A stretch of 64,000 nucleotides of DNA from CANIGN01 sp041391385 (GCA_041391385.1 JAWKOD010000002.1:558001-622000), one strand, 5' to 3'. Positions 52,841 through 61,892 are shown, counted from the stretch's first letter. Numbers and translations: made by a program. Notes: a model not told the origin generated them from the letters alone.

Positions 52841-53751
52841 TACCAAAGAAAAAGTTTGAGGCAAAAAACAGAGCCCCCTGACTTAATGAATTCGCTCGTA
52901 TCTACGGGATGGACATTGTAACCCAATCCGCTCAGACGTTGAATAAGTCGAGTGTTTTGTTCCTCAATGATGACATCTTTTCCATTGGGGCAAAAAAGGT
53001 TTGCTGCGAGTGATTCTTTAGCTTCAATATGGTCTGCGTGTATGACGTTTTCAAAAGCTGCATATATAAGGTCGAGGCCTTCATCCGAAAAAGCATCGTC
53101 GGCAATGACAACATCTCGAGGTCCCAGGGGCGCAAAGCAAGTGTCGAGGTGGTAGTAATCTGTGTTTTTAAGTTCGAGTGGGACTACGGGGTATCCTGTT
53201 AATTCGCAGAGGCGCGAGGGAGTTGAGGGGTGTGAGCGCATTCCATAACCTGCAAAAATAACTTTTCTCTCTATATCTATAGAGGCATCGCCAGTTCCTT
53301 CAAAGCTGAGTTCTTGCGGAATTTTATGGATTTTGTAATCGTGGGCATTGAAATACTCTTCAAAATAAGGGATTTCACCCTGTCGCTCGGAGTGCTTCAT
53401 GTTCGATAAGAGGACTTCAGGTCTGTTTGTGTTGAGATTCCAATAAACGAAACTTTGATTGGCAGCAAAAACCATATCTGGAAACTTGGCTTGAGAATCC
53501 ATGATTTCTACCTCAAGACCGCAATTTTCTAGGCTTTTAACGAGTTTTTTCCATTGTTCTGTAGCTTTTGAGCTATCTACCTGCTTGAGTTTTCCGTCTG
53601 GAAGCCTCATGTGAGGGTTGATGGCGTAGCTTATTTTATAGTGCTGCGGATGCAGCATAAGTATCTTGTTTCTTTGGGGAATCGTTTTAACCGAAAGCGG
53701 GTTAGCGATTGTCCACTGTCTAAGGAGATCGGGCGTATCAAGTATTGCCAT
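52840..53751 (-). CDS. Amidinotransferase-fold hydrolase (DDAH/arginine deiminase-like)
   Basis: 303 residues. Active-site features of guanidine-modifying enzymes: FPDMVFAANQSFVYW (D/N contact), ELSFEGTGDASID (Glu, Gly-Asp), YYHLDTCFAPLGP (His), and the C-terminal IKSGGSVFCLKL with the nucleophilic Cys. Likely substrates are arginine, dimethylarginine or a peptidyl relative; the closest group may be dimethylarginine dimethylaminohydrolase or the CtlX-like set. The stop codon lies on the second copy of the direct repeat, so the last codons (LFLW) may have been contributed by it. Confidence 0.82.
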   Translation of the reverse strand: MAILDTPDLLRQWTIANPLSVKTIPQRNKILMLHPQHYKISYAINPHMRLPDGKLKQVDSSKATEQWKKLVKSLENCGLEVEIMDSQAKFPDMVFAANQSFVYWNLNTNRPEVLLSNMKHSERQGEIPYFEEYFNAHDYKIHKIPQELSFEGTGDASIDIERKVIFAGYGMRSHPSTPSRLCELTGYPVVPLELKNTDYYHLDTCFAPLGPRDVVIADDAFSDEGLDLIYAAFENVIHADHIEAKESLAANLFCPNGKDVIIEEQNTRLIQRLSGLGYNVHPVDTSEFIKSGGSVFCLKLFLW

Positions 53752-53838
53752 TTAAGGGTCCTGACAGAATATTACATTATTGTGAGATCATTTCTTGGCA
53801 TGTCGCATCATTTTTGATATAGTCGCCCTACCGAGCAT

Positions 53839-55746
53839 ATGACGAAAACGAATATTGAATCCCCTGTTCTTTCCGTAACTGCTGAAAATTTCAATGAAAT
53901 TGTTCAGAAAATCAAGACTCGAGAGCTTGATTTAGACGTGGGACAAAAACTTCTGACGGAGTTTGTTAAAACTCCCAAGCTGAAGAATGAGACAAAGCTT
54001 GAAGCTTATTATCATCTTTCACGGATTGCGACTGAGCTTCGCTCCTCGCAAGTCATCGTGGGATATCTCGCAGACGTAGAAAAAATTCCAGTATCAACAC
54101 CCGAAGAAAAACTTCAGTTGGGACATTTTTACTATGGAGTTGGAACGGTTTGTTCACAAGATGGGTGTTATTTAACATCGACTGAAGATTCTACGGATTC
54201 AGCTCAAAATTATTTTGATCGCGCTTTGAAAATAGCAGAAGAGCTAGATAACAACGATTTGGCTTTTAAAGCTGTTTATGGAATGGCTGAAAATTTAAGA
54301 AGTGACGGACAGTACAACGAAGCACTTGAGTTAAAGCCAAAATTGGATGCACTCGTTCTTTTAACGGGCAATTCCATGCACAAAGCGTGGGTAAGCCACC
54401 TTGCAGGTAATATTTGTCGTAAACAGGGGCGTTACTCTGAAGCGATAAGCTTATTTAACGACGCCATTGAAACTTTTAAAGCCAACAGAAACAGTTACGA
54501 ATACCAATACTGTTTGTGGGCTCTTGGCACTTGCTATGCAGCTGTAGAAGACGAGCAAAAAGCAAAAATCTTCTTAGGTCTTGCGGCCGATTCAGGTGCT
54601 GTTGCAAAAGGCGCAAGTCGCATTACGCTTCTTTCAAAAATGACCTTAGCTGAATTAAAAACAGTTGTAGGTAAGTACGAGAGAGCCGGAGAGCTCTACC
54701 GTGAAATTCTCGATTTGATCGGTGGCCAAGAGAATTCATATTTCGGAAGAAGAATGCTTCGAGGAAAAGCGCTTCTTTGCATTAAGCGAGGTGATTATGA
54801 CAAAGCGAACGAAATTATCGATAAGCTTGTTGTGATTGCAGCCAGTGAGAATAAAGAAAAAGAGTTGATGAGACTTCGCCTTCTTAAGGCTGAGGTTCTT
54901 TTAAGAACAGGAGAGTCTGCACAGCACGAGCAAGCGAGTGCGATGCTTCAAGAAGCTCTCATGTATCACCAAAACATTAGTATGAATCGCCACGTAGCGG
55001 TTTGTTTGGAGCTTTTGGGACGCTTGGATTCTCGTATGGGATATCCCGCAGAAGCTTTCCGTAAGGCACAAGAAATGTCTCGCGTTGCTAAAGATGCTTC
55101 TTTCGAGCGACTTTATGTGCGGGCTAAGTTAATTGAGTTTGTTCTAAAAAGAAAATTGGGAGAATCTGTTCCTACAGCGCAACTGATTGAACTTTATCCC
55201 ATCATAAACAAGCTCAACGCAGAAGCTGAGCGAAGTATTGTAAATCGCTTTCAAGAAGAAAGCTACGATGCGTGGGCGCAGCAGCTTCAGCAGTTATCTG
55301 AACATGCTCAGCGTTTTGTAAACGAATTCTTTGAAGATTTTCACTTTGTTCCCGAGCAAATGCTCGACATGGTTATCGATCCCAACAGTCACTATGTGCG
55401 TGAAAAGCACTTGGGTGAAATTCCATTCCACAACAAGTTTACGCTTATGCGCATCTTGTTACTTTTGGCAGAAGCTCCAGGAACAGAATTCTCAAAAGAA
55501 GACTTGGCACAAAAGATTTGGGGACAAGATTATAACCCCCTTCGCCACGATAATAACATCTACATCAACATCAACCGCCTTCGTAAATTGGTTGAGCCCA
55601 ATCCCCGTGAAAGCCGCTACATTATGAACGGATCCAAAGGATATTATTTTAATCCTTTGATGAAAGTAGATTTTTCTAAAAAAATCTCCGATACTTCTCC
55701 TAGGCTAACGCCAAGGAGAGGTGATGTTGTTGAGACAAAATTCTAG
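53839..55746 (+). CDS. TPR-repeat transcriptional regulator with OmpR-type winged helix
   Basis: 635 residues. Residues about 90-480 contain repeated helical pairs of TPR type (for example QNYFDRALKIAEELDNNDLA, AWVSHLAGNICRKQGRYSEA, RMLRGKALLCIKRGDYDKAN). The C-terminal ~100 residues are a Trans_reg_C winged helix: FTLMRILLLLAEAPGTEFSK, EDLAQKIWGQDYNP, NNIYININRLRKLVEPNPRE, YIMNGSKGYYFNP. This TPR-wHTH layout suggests a one-component regulator that responds to a protein or peptide partner rather than to phosphorylation. It is cotranscribed with the next gene (overlap). Confidence 0.85.
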   Translation: MTKTNIESPVLSVTAENFNEIVQKIKTRELDLDVGQKLLTEFVKTPKLKNETKLEAYYHLSRIATELRSSQVIVGYLADVEKIPVSTPEEKLQLGHFYYGVGTVCSQDGCYLTSTEDSTDSAQNYFDRALKIAEELDNNDLAFKAVYGMAENLRSDGQYNEALELKPKLDALVLLTGNSMHKAWVSHLAGNICRKQGRYSEAISLFNDAIETFKANRNSYEYQYCLWALGTCYAAVEDEQKAKIFLGLAADSGAVAKGASRITLLSKMTLAELKTVVGKYERAGELYREILDLIGGQENSYFGRRMLRGKALLCIKRGDYDKANEIIDKLVVIAASENKEKELMRLRLLKAEVLLRTGESAQHEQASAMLQEALMYHQNISMNRHVAVCLELLGRLDSRMGYPAEAFRKAQEMSRVAKDASFERLYVRAKLIEFVLKRKLGESVPTAQLIELYPIINKLNAEAERSIVNRFQEESYDAWAQQLQQLSEHAQRFVNEFFEDFHFVPEQMLDMVIDPNSHYVREKHLGEIPFHNKFTLMRILLLLAEAPGTEFSKEDLAQKIWGQDYNPLRHDNNIYININRLRKLVEPNPRESRYIMNGSKGYYFNPLMKVDFSKKISDTSPRLTPRRGDVVETKF

Positions 55747-56308
55747 AAAAGTTGCAGTTGTAGGGGTCTTATTCCTTTCTGTTTTCATTGGAAGTGCAGT
55801 TTACGCAAGTAATGCAAAAATAGTGGGTCTTGAAAATGAGGGCTGTGTAGGGTCTCGTCAAGAGCGTGCAATTTTCAATATGAGAGAACGGCTACCTGTT
55901 CTCAATCCCATAGTAATTTCTGAAACTTTATGTTCCCCTGCAGATTATCGTTGTGACGGGGGCTTTGTATGGCTTCCTTACTTGATCAACCAGGAGCGGG
56001 GCTGGGTGCTGTATACGCTTCCCAAAAAGGGGAACTGGATGGAGGTCTCGATTCGAAACATTTGCACACAGCGGCAGGTTATTAGGGGTGATTTTCTCAA
56101 CGAGGAAAATTCTCCTTATTTGGAGCCGGGCTCTGCTTATGCTCTAGGATGGCTTAGGGATCAGCAGCAGGAGCTCTATAATGGCTACGAGAATGTCGCC
56201 ATTCGGCTCTATCGCGAAGTCGGAGAGTACAAAGTTGGCATTTATGGCCTGGATGACGAGAAGATGCAATCTCGTTTGTTAGATAGCTTTACCGTTAGCC
56301 CGCTCTAG
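55724..56308 (+). CDS. Secreted protein of unknown function
   Basis: 194 residues with an uncleaved-looking basic start (LLRQNSRK) and signal helix (VAVVGVLFLSVFIGSAVYA). The mature part has paired cysteines (EGC, LCS, RCDG, NICTQ), a WLPYLINQERGWVLYTLP strand and YNGYENVAIRLYREVGEYKV, suggesting a small disulphide-bonded beta domain. No family recognised. ATG 55724 follows AAGGAGAGGTG. It overlaps the regulator gene by 23 bases, so the regulator and this exported protein may act together. Confidence 0.7.
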   Translation: MLLRQNSRKVAVVGVLFLSVFIGSAVYASNAKIVGLENEGCVGSRQERAIFNMRERLPVLNPIVISETLCSPADYRCDGGFVWLPYLINQERGWVLYTLPKKGNWMEVSIRNICTQRQVIRGDFLNEENSPYLEPGSAYALGWLRDQQQELYNGYENVAIRLYREVGEYKVGIYGLDDEKMQSRLLDSFTVSPL

Positions 56309-56328
56309 TGCTATAGCTACTAGACACT

Positions 56329-56433
56329 ATGGGACGTGGAGATAACCGCAAAACAAAAAAAATTCGTCAACGCCGTGCTCAAAAAAGCAAAAAGGCCATT
56401 ATAAAGGCTAAAAAGGCAACAAAAAAGCAATAG
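56329..56433 (+). CDS. 34-residue basic small protein, bTHX-like N-terminus
   Basis: A short frame (MGRGDNRKTKKIRQRRAQKS, then 14 further residues). Seventeen of 34 residues are Lys or Arg. The start MGRGD-x-R-x-x resembles ribosomal protein bTHX (Thermus MGKGDRRTRRGK), but the usual GKI-x-x-GTYG part is missing. It lies 58 bases upstream of rpsR on the same strand, so a ribosome-associated role is plausible. There is no Shine-Dalgarno sequence. A TATAGC at about 56313-56318 would give a near-leaderless transcript. Confidence 0.55.
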   Translation: MGRGDNRKTKKIRQRRAQKSKKAIIKAKKATKKQ

Positions 56434-56491
56434 GAAAGTATTCGCTTGAGCTAGCCCATTGATGGGTATAGCTCTATGAGAAGCAAAATTT

Positions 56492-56806
56492 ATGGATAAT
56501 AAAGACTCTAAAAACCCTACACGTGAAGAATTCGAAAGCAAAGACTTTGATGCGTCTTCAAAAGACGGTCCTCGTGGTGGTCGTTCATTCAACCGCCGCA
56601 AAGTATGCCCTTTTGTAGCCGATAAGAACCTCATTCTTGATTATAAGAATTTGAAAGTTCTTCAGCGCTTTACTTCTGAATCAGGCAAAATTGTTCCTCG
56701 CTATGTTTCAGGTGTAAGTGCTAAAAATCAGCGCAAACTTACTAAGATGGTTAAAAGAGCTCGCAATGTGGGCTTTATTGCTCCTCTTGTCGAAGCTCAA
56801 GCTTAG
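56492..56806 (+). CDS. rpsR: Small ribosomal subunit protein bS18
   Basis: 104 residues. The S18 core is complete: FNRRKVCPFVADKNLILDYK, LKVLQRFTSESGKIVPRYVS, GVSAKNQRKLTKMVKRARNV, then FIAPLV. The N-terminal 35 residues are an acidic-to-basic extension (DSKNPTREEFESKDFDASSK) not found in E. coli S18. Unusually it is not next to rpsF or rplI here. A strong terminator follows. Confidence 0.95.
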   Translation: MDNKDSKNPTREEFESKDFDASSKDGPRGGRSFNRRKVCPFVADKNLILDYKNLKVLQRFTSESGKIVPRYVSGVSAKNQRKLTKMVKRARNVGFIAPLVEAQA

Positions 56807-56831
56807 TTAAACAATAAGTTGTAAGTTATTT

Positions 56832-56870
56832 AAAAGGACTGAGGCGAAAGCCTTAGTCCTTTTTGTTTTT
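56832..56870 (+). terminator. Bidirectional intrinsic terminator between rpsR and a convergent membrane gene
   Basis: AAAAGGACT-GAGGC-GAAA-GCCTT-AGTCCTTTTT is a stable stem with a GAAA tetraloop, followed by a T run to 56870. On the other strand the run of A at the start gives T residues, so it can act both ways. The stop codon of the minus-strand gene (56853) falls within it. Confidence 0.88.
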
Positions 56871-58328
56871 AAACATAGCCCTTCTAATTTTGGCTACGAT
56901 GTAACACTCATCAGGAACTATACAGATATTGGATTCGTAAATGATGTCATTGGGAATCAAGTTTTGAAGAAATCCTGCTAGCGGACGATTATTTGTGACG
57001 AAGAGGGCTTCATTGGTTTTGTATTTATCAAGTGTCTCGAGAATAGATTCTTTGAAATTTACAGTCTCTGCGTTTGGGGGATGGTCCCATTTTATATAAG
57101 TTCCACTTCGTTGAGTGTTGAGATAGTAAATTTCTTTCCCATCTAAGTAGCCTGAGAGAGTGCTCACTGCAAAGTCAGGTAAGCCTATTATGAGTTTATC
57201 TGATGCGCTTACCACTTTACTTGCATTTTTTGCGTCGGAAAAAGGATACACAATGTCGGCGCAATAAAGAATTGCTCCGGACAGCGCCGAAAGTGATGCT
57301 ACTAAGAATAAAAATTGAGATGTTTCGTTTTTAAGCTCTTTGAAGCGCTCTTTTTGAGCGAGCCAATAGAATAGTGCGATTAGCACAAGGAGATGCGCCA
57401 TATGTCTTATGCTTCCAAGAAATTTAATATAGGAAAAAGCGAGGATGCTGCAGGTACCAAGTAAGTAGGCAAAACAAAGAGTGGGTTTTCTTTTATACAA
57501 AAAATAACAAAAGGATGAAATTGCAAACAAGGCCAAGGTGCCTCTCAGGAAAACGAGTGCAGGCATGAAGGGAAACGGTAGGGGCCAAAGGCGCGGATAA
57601 AACTGCACGGGCGGAATGTAGAGGAAAACCTCTCCCAACCGTGAAAAAACTTGAAGAAAGGCGCTCCAGTCGAGCTTGAGGAGAGCTGGGCTATTCATGC
57701 TTTGGCCTTCTGCGGGGATCATTTGTAAAATGGCAAGAAGAACCGAAAGGAGGATACAAAACGTTGCAATAGAAGTGCTCTTCTTGTTGTGTTTTATCTC
57801 TTTGTAGAAGTACGGAATGAAAAGAGCGCATGCGATCATAAGAGAATAAATTGAGACTTGAATGGAAAGCACGAGTGCTACGAGAGATAGGTTCCGATAT
57901 CGACTTTGGGGTGAATCATAAAAGGCAAGGTAGGTGAAGAGTAAGAAAATTCCTAAAGTATAGGAGCGAGCAACAACGCCATATTCAAATAGAAAATAGT
58001 AGTTAAAAACGAATAAGGCTTTAAGTGAGCTCGGGAGTGGAAACTTCCACCAGAAAAGTGCAACAGTGCCGATCATGAACAAACTGTTCGCAAGTTGTAG
58101 GCCGAGAGGATGAACGCCAAAAGGCGAAAAAATCTTTAGGGTATAAAACCAAAGAAAAGGATGCCCTTCAAAGTGAAGAGTCTCCCAGAAAAAGTCTTTA
58201 ATCCCTATTGGAGCCTTCGCTATAAGTAAGGCCTGAATCTCATCGCGCCAACATTCATGAAAATAGAGCGCAGCAAGGCTTAAAAGAACGTAAGCAAAGA
58301 AAGGCCAGTTGCGTAGATGCCGCTGCAT
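56853..58328 (-). CDS. Polytopic membrane glycosyltransferase-like protein (GT-C fold)
   Basis: 491 residues, about ten hydrophobic helices. The first periplasmic loop has HECWRDEIQALLIAKAPI with Arg-Asp-Glu at 28-30, and LHFEGHPFLWFYTL with GHP, the pattern seen in lipid-linked sugar transferases of the PMT/ArnT type. The C-terminal third is a soluble periplasmic domain. It differs from the PMT at 39835-41334, so the organism has at least two such enzymes in this window. The last codons overlap the rpsR terminator. Sugar and acceptor are unknown. Confidence 0.78.
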   Translation of the reverse strand: MQRHLRNWPFFAYVLLSLAALYFHECWRDEIQALLIAKAPIGIKDFFWETLHFEGHPFLWFYTLKIFSPFGVHPLGLQLANSLFMIGTVALFWWKFPLPSSLKALFVFNYYFLFEYGVVARSYTLGIFLLFTYLAFYDSPQSRYRNLSLVALVLSIQVSIYSLMIACALFIPYFYKEIKHNKKSTSIATFCILLSVLLAILQMIPAEGQSMNSPALLKLDWSAFLQVFSRLGEVFLYIPPVQFYPRLWPLPFPFMPALVFLRGTLALFAISSFCYFLYKRKPTLCFAYLLGTCSILAFSYIKFLGSIRHMAHLLVLIALFYWLAQKERFKELKNETSQFLFLVASLSALSGAILYCADIVYPFSDAKNASKVVSASDKLIIGLPDFAVSTLSGYLDGKEIYYLNTQRSGTYIKWDHPPNAETVNFKESILETLDKYKTNEALFVTNNRPLAGFLQNLIPNDIIYESNICIVPDECYIVAKIRRAMFKNKKD

Positions 58329-58412
58329 GTAAGTATATTTTAGGGGCTACGTGTAACTTAGCGCAAGCTCACACATGGCCGAGGCTCTTATTCTCTGACA
58401 TAATGAGAATAT

Positions 58413-60665
58413 ATGACTCAAATGCAAAGCGATGTGCTGAATAAGATTCGAAACACAGCCAAAAAAAGATTTGCTGATGAGCAGCGACTTTTTAGCTTCG
58501 AGGATTTTACTCTTCAAGCGGCGAGAGAACCACGTCGTTATTTGCGAAACTCTATTGATTGGGTTTGCGATGCCTTTGATCATTTCGGTCCCACAGAGTC
58601 GGGTGGTGCGGCTATTTTTAAGCAGCATTACGGAGATCGTTTTCAGCCTGTCTTTGGTCAACATGAAGTTCAAAAAAAGATCTGGCAGCTCTTGGAAGGG
58701 TTTTCTCAAACCGGCCGTGCAGACAAAGTTTTTGTGCTTCATGGGCCGAATGGCTCTGCCAAGACGACGCTTTGTCGTAACCTCTTTGCAGGTTTAGAGA
58801 ATTTTTCTAAAACAAACGAAGGCGCACTCTACACTTTCTCATGGGTTTTTCCACTACAGAAATTAGGCAAGAGTATTGGACTTGCCCATGCTGTTGCTAA
58901 TCAGATGGACTCATATGCTCTTTGGCCAACAGAGGATTTGGGAGCCATACTTCGTTCAGAGTTACACGAGAACCCTCTGCTTTTGATTCCAAAGCAAGAC
59001 CGCTTGGAGATACTTGAGTCTTGGAAAAAGGAGTTAAGTTTAAGTGATCGCGATTATGAGTATTTGAGAAGTCGTTACGAGAACGCAGAGTTGAGTCATA
59101 AGAATACACTCATTTTTGAAACTCTTTTAAGTGAATACCAAGGTGATCTTCTTCAGGTGTATCGTCATGTACGAGTTGAACGCTTTTATTTGTCTTATCA
59201 GTTACGAAGCGGACTCGCAGTGATTGAGCCACAATTTGGTATAGATGCTCATGTTAGACAGGTAACATTGGATCAATCATTGTCGAATTTACCTCCCTCT
59301 CTTCAGAGTTTAAATTTGTATCAGTTCGAAGGAGATCTTGTTGCGGGCAATAGAGGCGTTGTTGAGTTTAGCGATCTTCTTAAACGTCCCCTGGAATCGT
59401 TTAAATATTTGCTCTCTACGAGTGAAAACTCACGTATGCAAGTGGGGCCATATGCCAGTGACTTGGACACGCTTTTTATAGCCACTACAAACGATCATCA
59501 GTTAGAGGCTTTTAGAGAGCATCCGGAATTTATTAGTTTTAGAGGCCGCTTTGAATTTATTCGAGTTCCCTATCTTTTAAAGTTCAGTGATGAACTTCAG
59601 GTATATGATCGCGAGATAAAAAAATTAAAAGAAGCCAAAGAAGTTCTTCCACATACGGCGGCTGTTTTGGCTTTATGGGCGGTGATGTCGCGTCTTAAAA
59701 AGCCCATGACAAAAAATAAAACTATATTGATGTCTAAAGTTCTTGAAAGCCTAGATCCTTTAGAAAAGGCAAAAGCGTATGATACAGGCGAAGTGCCTGA
59801 GCGTTTAACGGGAGAAGAAAAACGTGAGTTCAGGTCTCATCTCGCAGAATTAAAGTCGGAGCATCAAAGTCAGCCCTTTTATGAGGGACTTTTGGGTCCT
59901 TCTGCGCGTGAGTTAAGAATTCTCATCCAGAGAGCAGCTTTGAATTCAGAGAATAAAACTTTGGGGCCTCTTTCAATTATTCGTGAATTAAGAGCGCATG
60001 TGTTGAGGCGTTCTGATTTTGAATACTTACGGCTAGAGCCTGTTGGGGCTTATCATGATTATCCGCAGCTTATTGAGCTAGCGTATAAAGAATGGATGTC
60101 TATGGTTGATGGCGAGATACGCAGCGTATTGAGTATGGGTCAACTCCCTAAGATTCGAGAGATGATTCAAGAGTATGTCCAAAAAGTTATGATACTTTCC
60201 CGCGGAGAAAAAATTAAAAATAGGATCACAGGAAAAAGTGAAGAGCCGAGCGCAACAGAGATTGAAGCGAGCGAAAAGCTTTTTGGAGTTACAGAAAAAG
60301 TAGAGGAATTTAGACAAAATATTTTGGGCCGACTTGGTGCCTGGAGTGTAGAAAATAAAAGAACTCTTTCAGGAGAGCTTCCTTTTGATACAATTTTCCC
60401 GGATTTGGTTCATAAGGTGCGAAATAGCATGAGGGCTGAAGAGGATACAAAGCTTGCTAAAATGAGTGAAGTTTTTGCTCAGCAAAGCATTTCTGAGCTC
60501 TCGGAAAACAGGGATCCTGAGAGTAGCGACCTTTCAGAAGGGGAGCGCTTGGCTATTTTAGCCTACAGAGGGCTCCAAAGTGAAAAAGCTTATGGACCCT
60601 TGGGGGCACTTGAGGCTATTGGTGAGTATGTACGATACCGATTCAGAGTAGAGAAAAAGACGTGA
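58413..60665 (+). CDS. prkA: PrkA-type Ser/Thr protein kinase with AAA domain
   Basis: 750 residues. N-terminal PrkA AAA domain: YLRNSIDWVCDAFDHFG, VFGQHEVQKKIWQLLEGF, Walker A GPNGSAKTT (111-119), and FIATTNDHQLEAF, a sensor-like strand. The extra NPLLLIPKQDRLEIL and RGVVEFSDLLKRPLESFKYL segments also match PrkA. The C-terminal part matches the PrkA kinase-like region. PrkA responds to stress or starvation in enterobacteria and Bacillus. The usual partners YeaH (DUF444) and SpoVR are not in this window. It overlaps a small Cys-rich gene by four bases. Confidence 0.88.
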   Translation: MTQMQSDVLNKIRNTAKKRFADEQRLFSFEDFTLQAAREPRRYLRNSIDWVCDAFDHFGPTESGGAAIFKQHYGDRFQPVFGQHEVQKKIWQLLEGFSQTGRADKVFVLHGPNGSAKTTLCRNLFAGLENFSKTNEGALYTFSWVFPLQKLGKSIGLAHAVANQMDSYALWPTEDLGAILRSELHENPLLLIPKQDRLEILESWKKELSLSDRDYEYLRSRYENAELSHKNTLIFETLLSEYQGDLLQVYRHVRVERFYLSYQLRSGLAVIEPQFGIDAHVRQVTLDQSLSNLPPSLQSLNLYQFEGDLVAGNRGVVEFSDLLKRPLESFKYLLSTSENSRMQVGPYASDLDTLFIATTNDHQLEAFREHPEFISFRGRFEFIRVPYLLKFSDELQVYDREIKKLKEAKEVLPHTAAVLALWAVMSRLKKPMTKNKTILMSKVLESLDPLEKAKAYDTGEVPERLTGEEKREFRSHLAELKSEHQSQPFYEGLLGPSARELRILIQRAALNSENKTLGPLSIIRELRAHVLRRSDFEYLRLEPVGAYHDYPQLIELAYKEWMSMVDGEIRSVLSMGQLPKIREMIQEYVQKVMILSRGEKIKNRITGKSEEPSATEIEASEKLFGVTEKVEEFRQNILGRLGAWSVENKRTLSGELPFDTIFPDLVHKVRNSMRAEEDTKLAKMSEVFAQQSISELSENRDPESSDLSEGERLAILAYRGLQSEKAYGPLGALEAIGEYVRYRFRVEKKT

Positions 60666-61066
60666 GCAGCCTTAAAGACATCATGAAAATCAAGGAAGAA
60701 GAGTTAGACCTTGTGGTCTTTACTCAAAAAGAGCGAGAAGCCGGAATTAACACGGTTTATGATCCCACTCTCGATAAAGAAATTTTTCAGGTCTTTGTTC
60801 ATTATAATTTTCCGCTGCGTGAAGAAAAATCTTGGGAGTTTGATAGCTTTCGTGAAGCAAGAAATTTTGCAGCTTCGCAGTTTAAGGATTGGGAACTACT
60901 CCACTGGAATCACGGTGTAAATCGACCCTGCGGCAAGGGAGATGATTGCGGCAAGGGAGCTTGTTCAACTAAAAATCCCGATGGCAGTGAGGGTGGATGC
61001 GGCACAGGTGGTTGCACTTCATGTGGCGCCACTAAAGAATTCGACGAAATGCTCAAAGGTGCCTAG
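60662..61066 (+). CDS. Small protein with Cys-rich C-terminal motif, coupled to prkA
   Basis: 134 residues, GTG start overlapping the prkA stop (GTGA). The N-terminal 80 residues are an alpha/beta-like domain (VVFTQKEREAGINTVYDPTL, VFVHYNFPLREEKSWEFDSF). The C-terminal part has six Cys in 32 residues (90, 96, 101, 113, 118, 121) in Gly/Lys-rich sequence (CGKGDDCGKGAC, CGTGGCTSCG), likely binding zinc or iron-sulphur. No family recognised. The strict coupling suggests a PrkA regulator or metal sensor. Confidence 0.72.
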   Translation: MSSLKDIMKIKEEELDLVVFTQKEREAGINTVYDPTLDKEIFQVFVHYNFPLREEKSWEFDSFREARNFAASQFKDWELLHWNHGVNRPCGKGDDCGKGACSTKNPDGSEGGCGTGGCTSCGATKEFDEMLKGA

Positions 61067-61085
61067 CCCTTTTCTCCATACACCT

Positions 61086-61251
61086 GGACACTTTTTCCAT
61101 TAAAAATAAAAATAAAGCAGTAACGCACTAGCGTCATTTTTTGTTACGTAGAGTGTCCCTGACACAAATCTTCTTAATTGTCGGTAGTGGCACTGGTTCA
61201 TCGCGTTATGAGTTGTTAGAAGCATTTTCATAACCCCAATCGATTTCGGGG
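61086..61251 (+). promoter_or_regulatory. Structured leader with nested inverted repeats upstream of the L,D-transpeptidase gene
   Basis: GGACACT (61086-61092) pairs with AGTGTCC (61152-61158), and inside them GTAAC (61120-61124) with GTTAC (61143-61147). A CCCC/GGGG hairpin (61234-61251) stands just before the GAAGAAAGG ribosome site. The arrangement suggests an attenuator or translation control element. No known riboswitch recognised. Confidence 0.35.
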
Positions 61252-61270
61252 AAGAAAGGTGCAAAACAAA

Positions 61271-61864
61271 ATGAAAAAATTAATGAATTTATTAGGAACT
61301 GTAACACTTGCTATGGCAATTGCTTCCCCAGCTTTCGGGGGTCGAGGAGGTACAAATCAAGGTGCTGCCGGTGGACAAGGGAACGGAGGAGTTCAAGCTC
61401 CTACAGGTGTAGATTTGAGTTGGTGTGGTGGAAGAACTAACTGCGTATTGGTTAGCTTATCAAGTACTCCTGGCCGCAAAGGCAAGCTTAAGCTTTACTC
61501 ACTAAACTCTGCAGGTACAGCTTACAATACAACACTGAGCGATTGTGATGCTATCGGTGGTCTTGATTCCCATCCAGATGGACAACGCGCTAAGAAAACT
61601 CCCGCTGGAGTTCATAGCGTTATCGATACCGAAGATAATCTTTTTTACAATGGCCATTATTTAAATAGTGTTCATAATCCGACTTACTTTAAGTCTTTCC
61701 GTCCTTGGTCGAGTAACCGAATGGCCATTCACAGTGGCGTAGATACAATGGGTGGAAATAGTCATGGTTGTGTAAGAACGACATCCTCGTGTGCTTCAAC
61801 TGTTCGCCGCAAAGCGGATAGCGATGGCTACAGTCAAATGAAGATCAAGATTGTTTACTTCTAG
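61271..61864 (+). CDS. YkuD-type L,D-transpeptidase
   Basis: 197 residues from ATG 61271 (the GTG at 61259 overlaps the ribosome site AAGAAAGG). Signal peptide (MKKLMNLLGTVTLAMAIASP, cleavage near FG-GRG), a Gly-rich linker, then the YkuD pattern: TPAGVHSVIDTEDNLF, MAIHSGVDTMGGNSHGCVR with the catalytic Cys167 in SHGCVR and His154. It probably makes 3,3-crosslinks in peptidoglycan or anchors lipoproteins to it; in Bdellovibrio such enzymes remodel prey cell wall. The Gly/Asn/Gln-rich start (GGTNQGAAGGQGNGG) is a loose spacer. Confidence 0.85.
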   Translation: MKKLMNLLGTVTLAMAIASPAFGGRGGTNQGAAGGQGNGGVQAPTGVDLSWCGGRTNCVLVSLSSTPGRKGKLKLYSLNSAGTAYNTTLSDCDAIGGLDSHPDGQRAKKTPAGVHSVIDTEDNLFYNGHYLNSVHNPTYFKSFRPWSSNRMAIHSGVDTMGGNSHGCVRTTSSCASTVRRKADSDGYSQMKIKIVYF

Positions 61865-61892
61865 GTTTTTTAGAAGCTCAATTTAAAATTAC

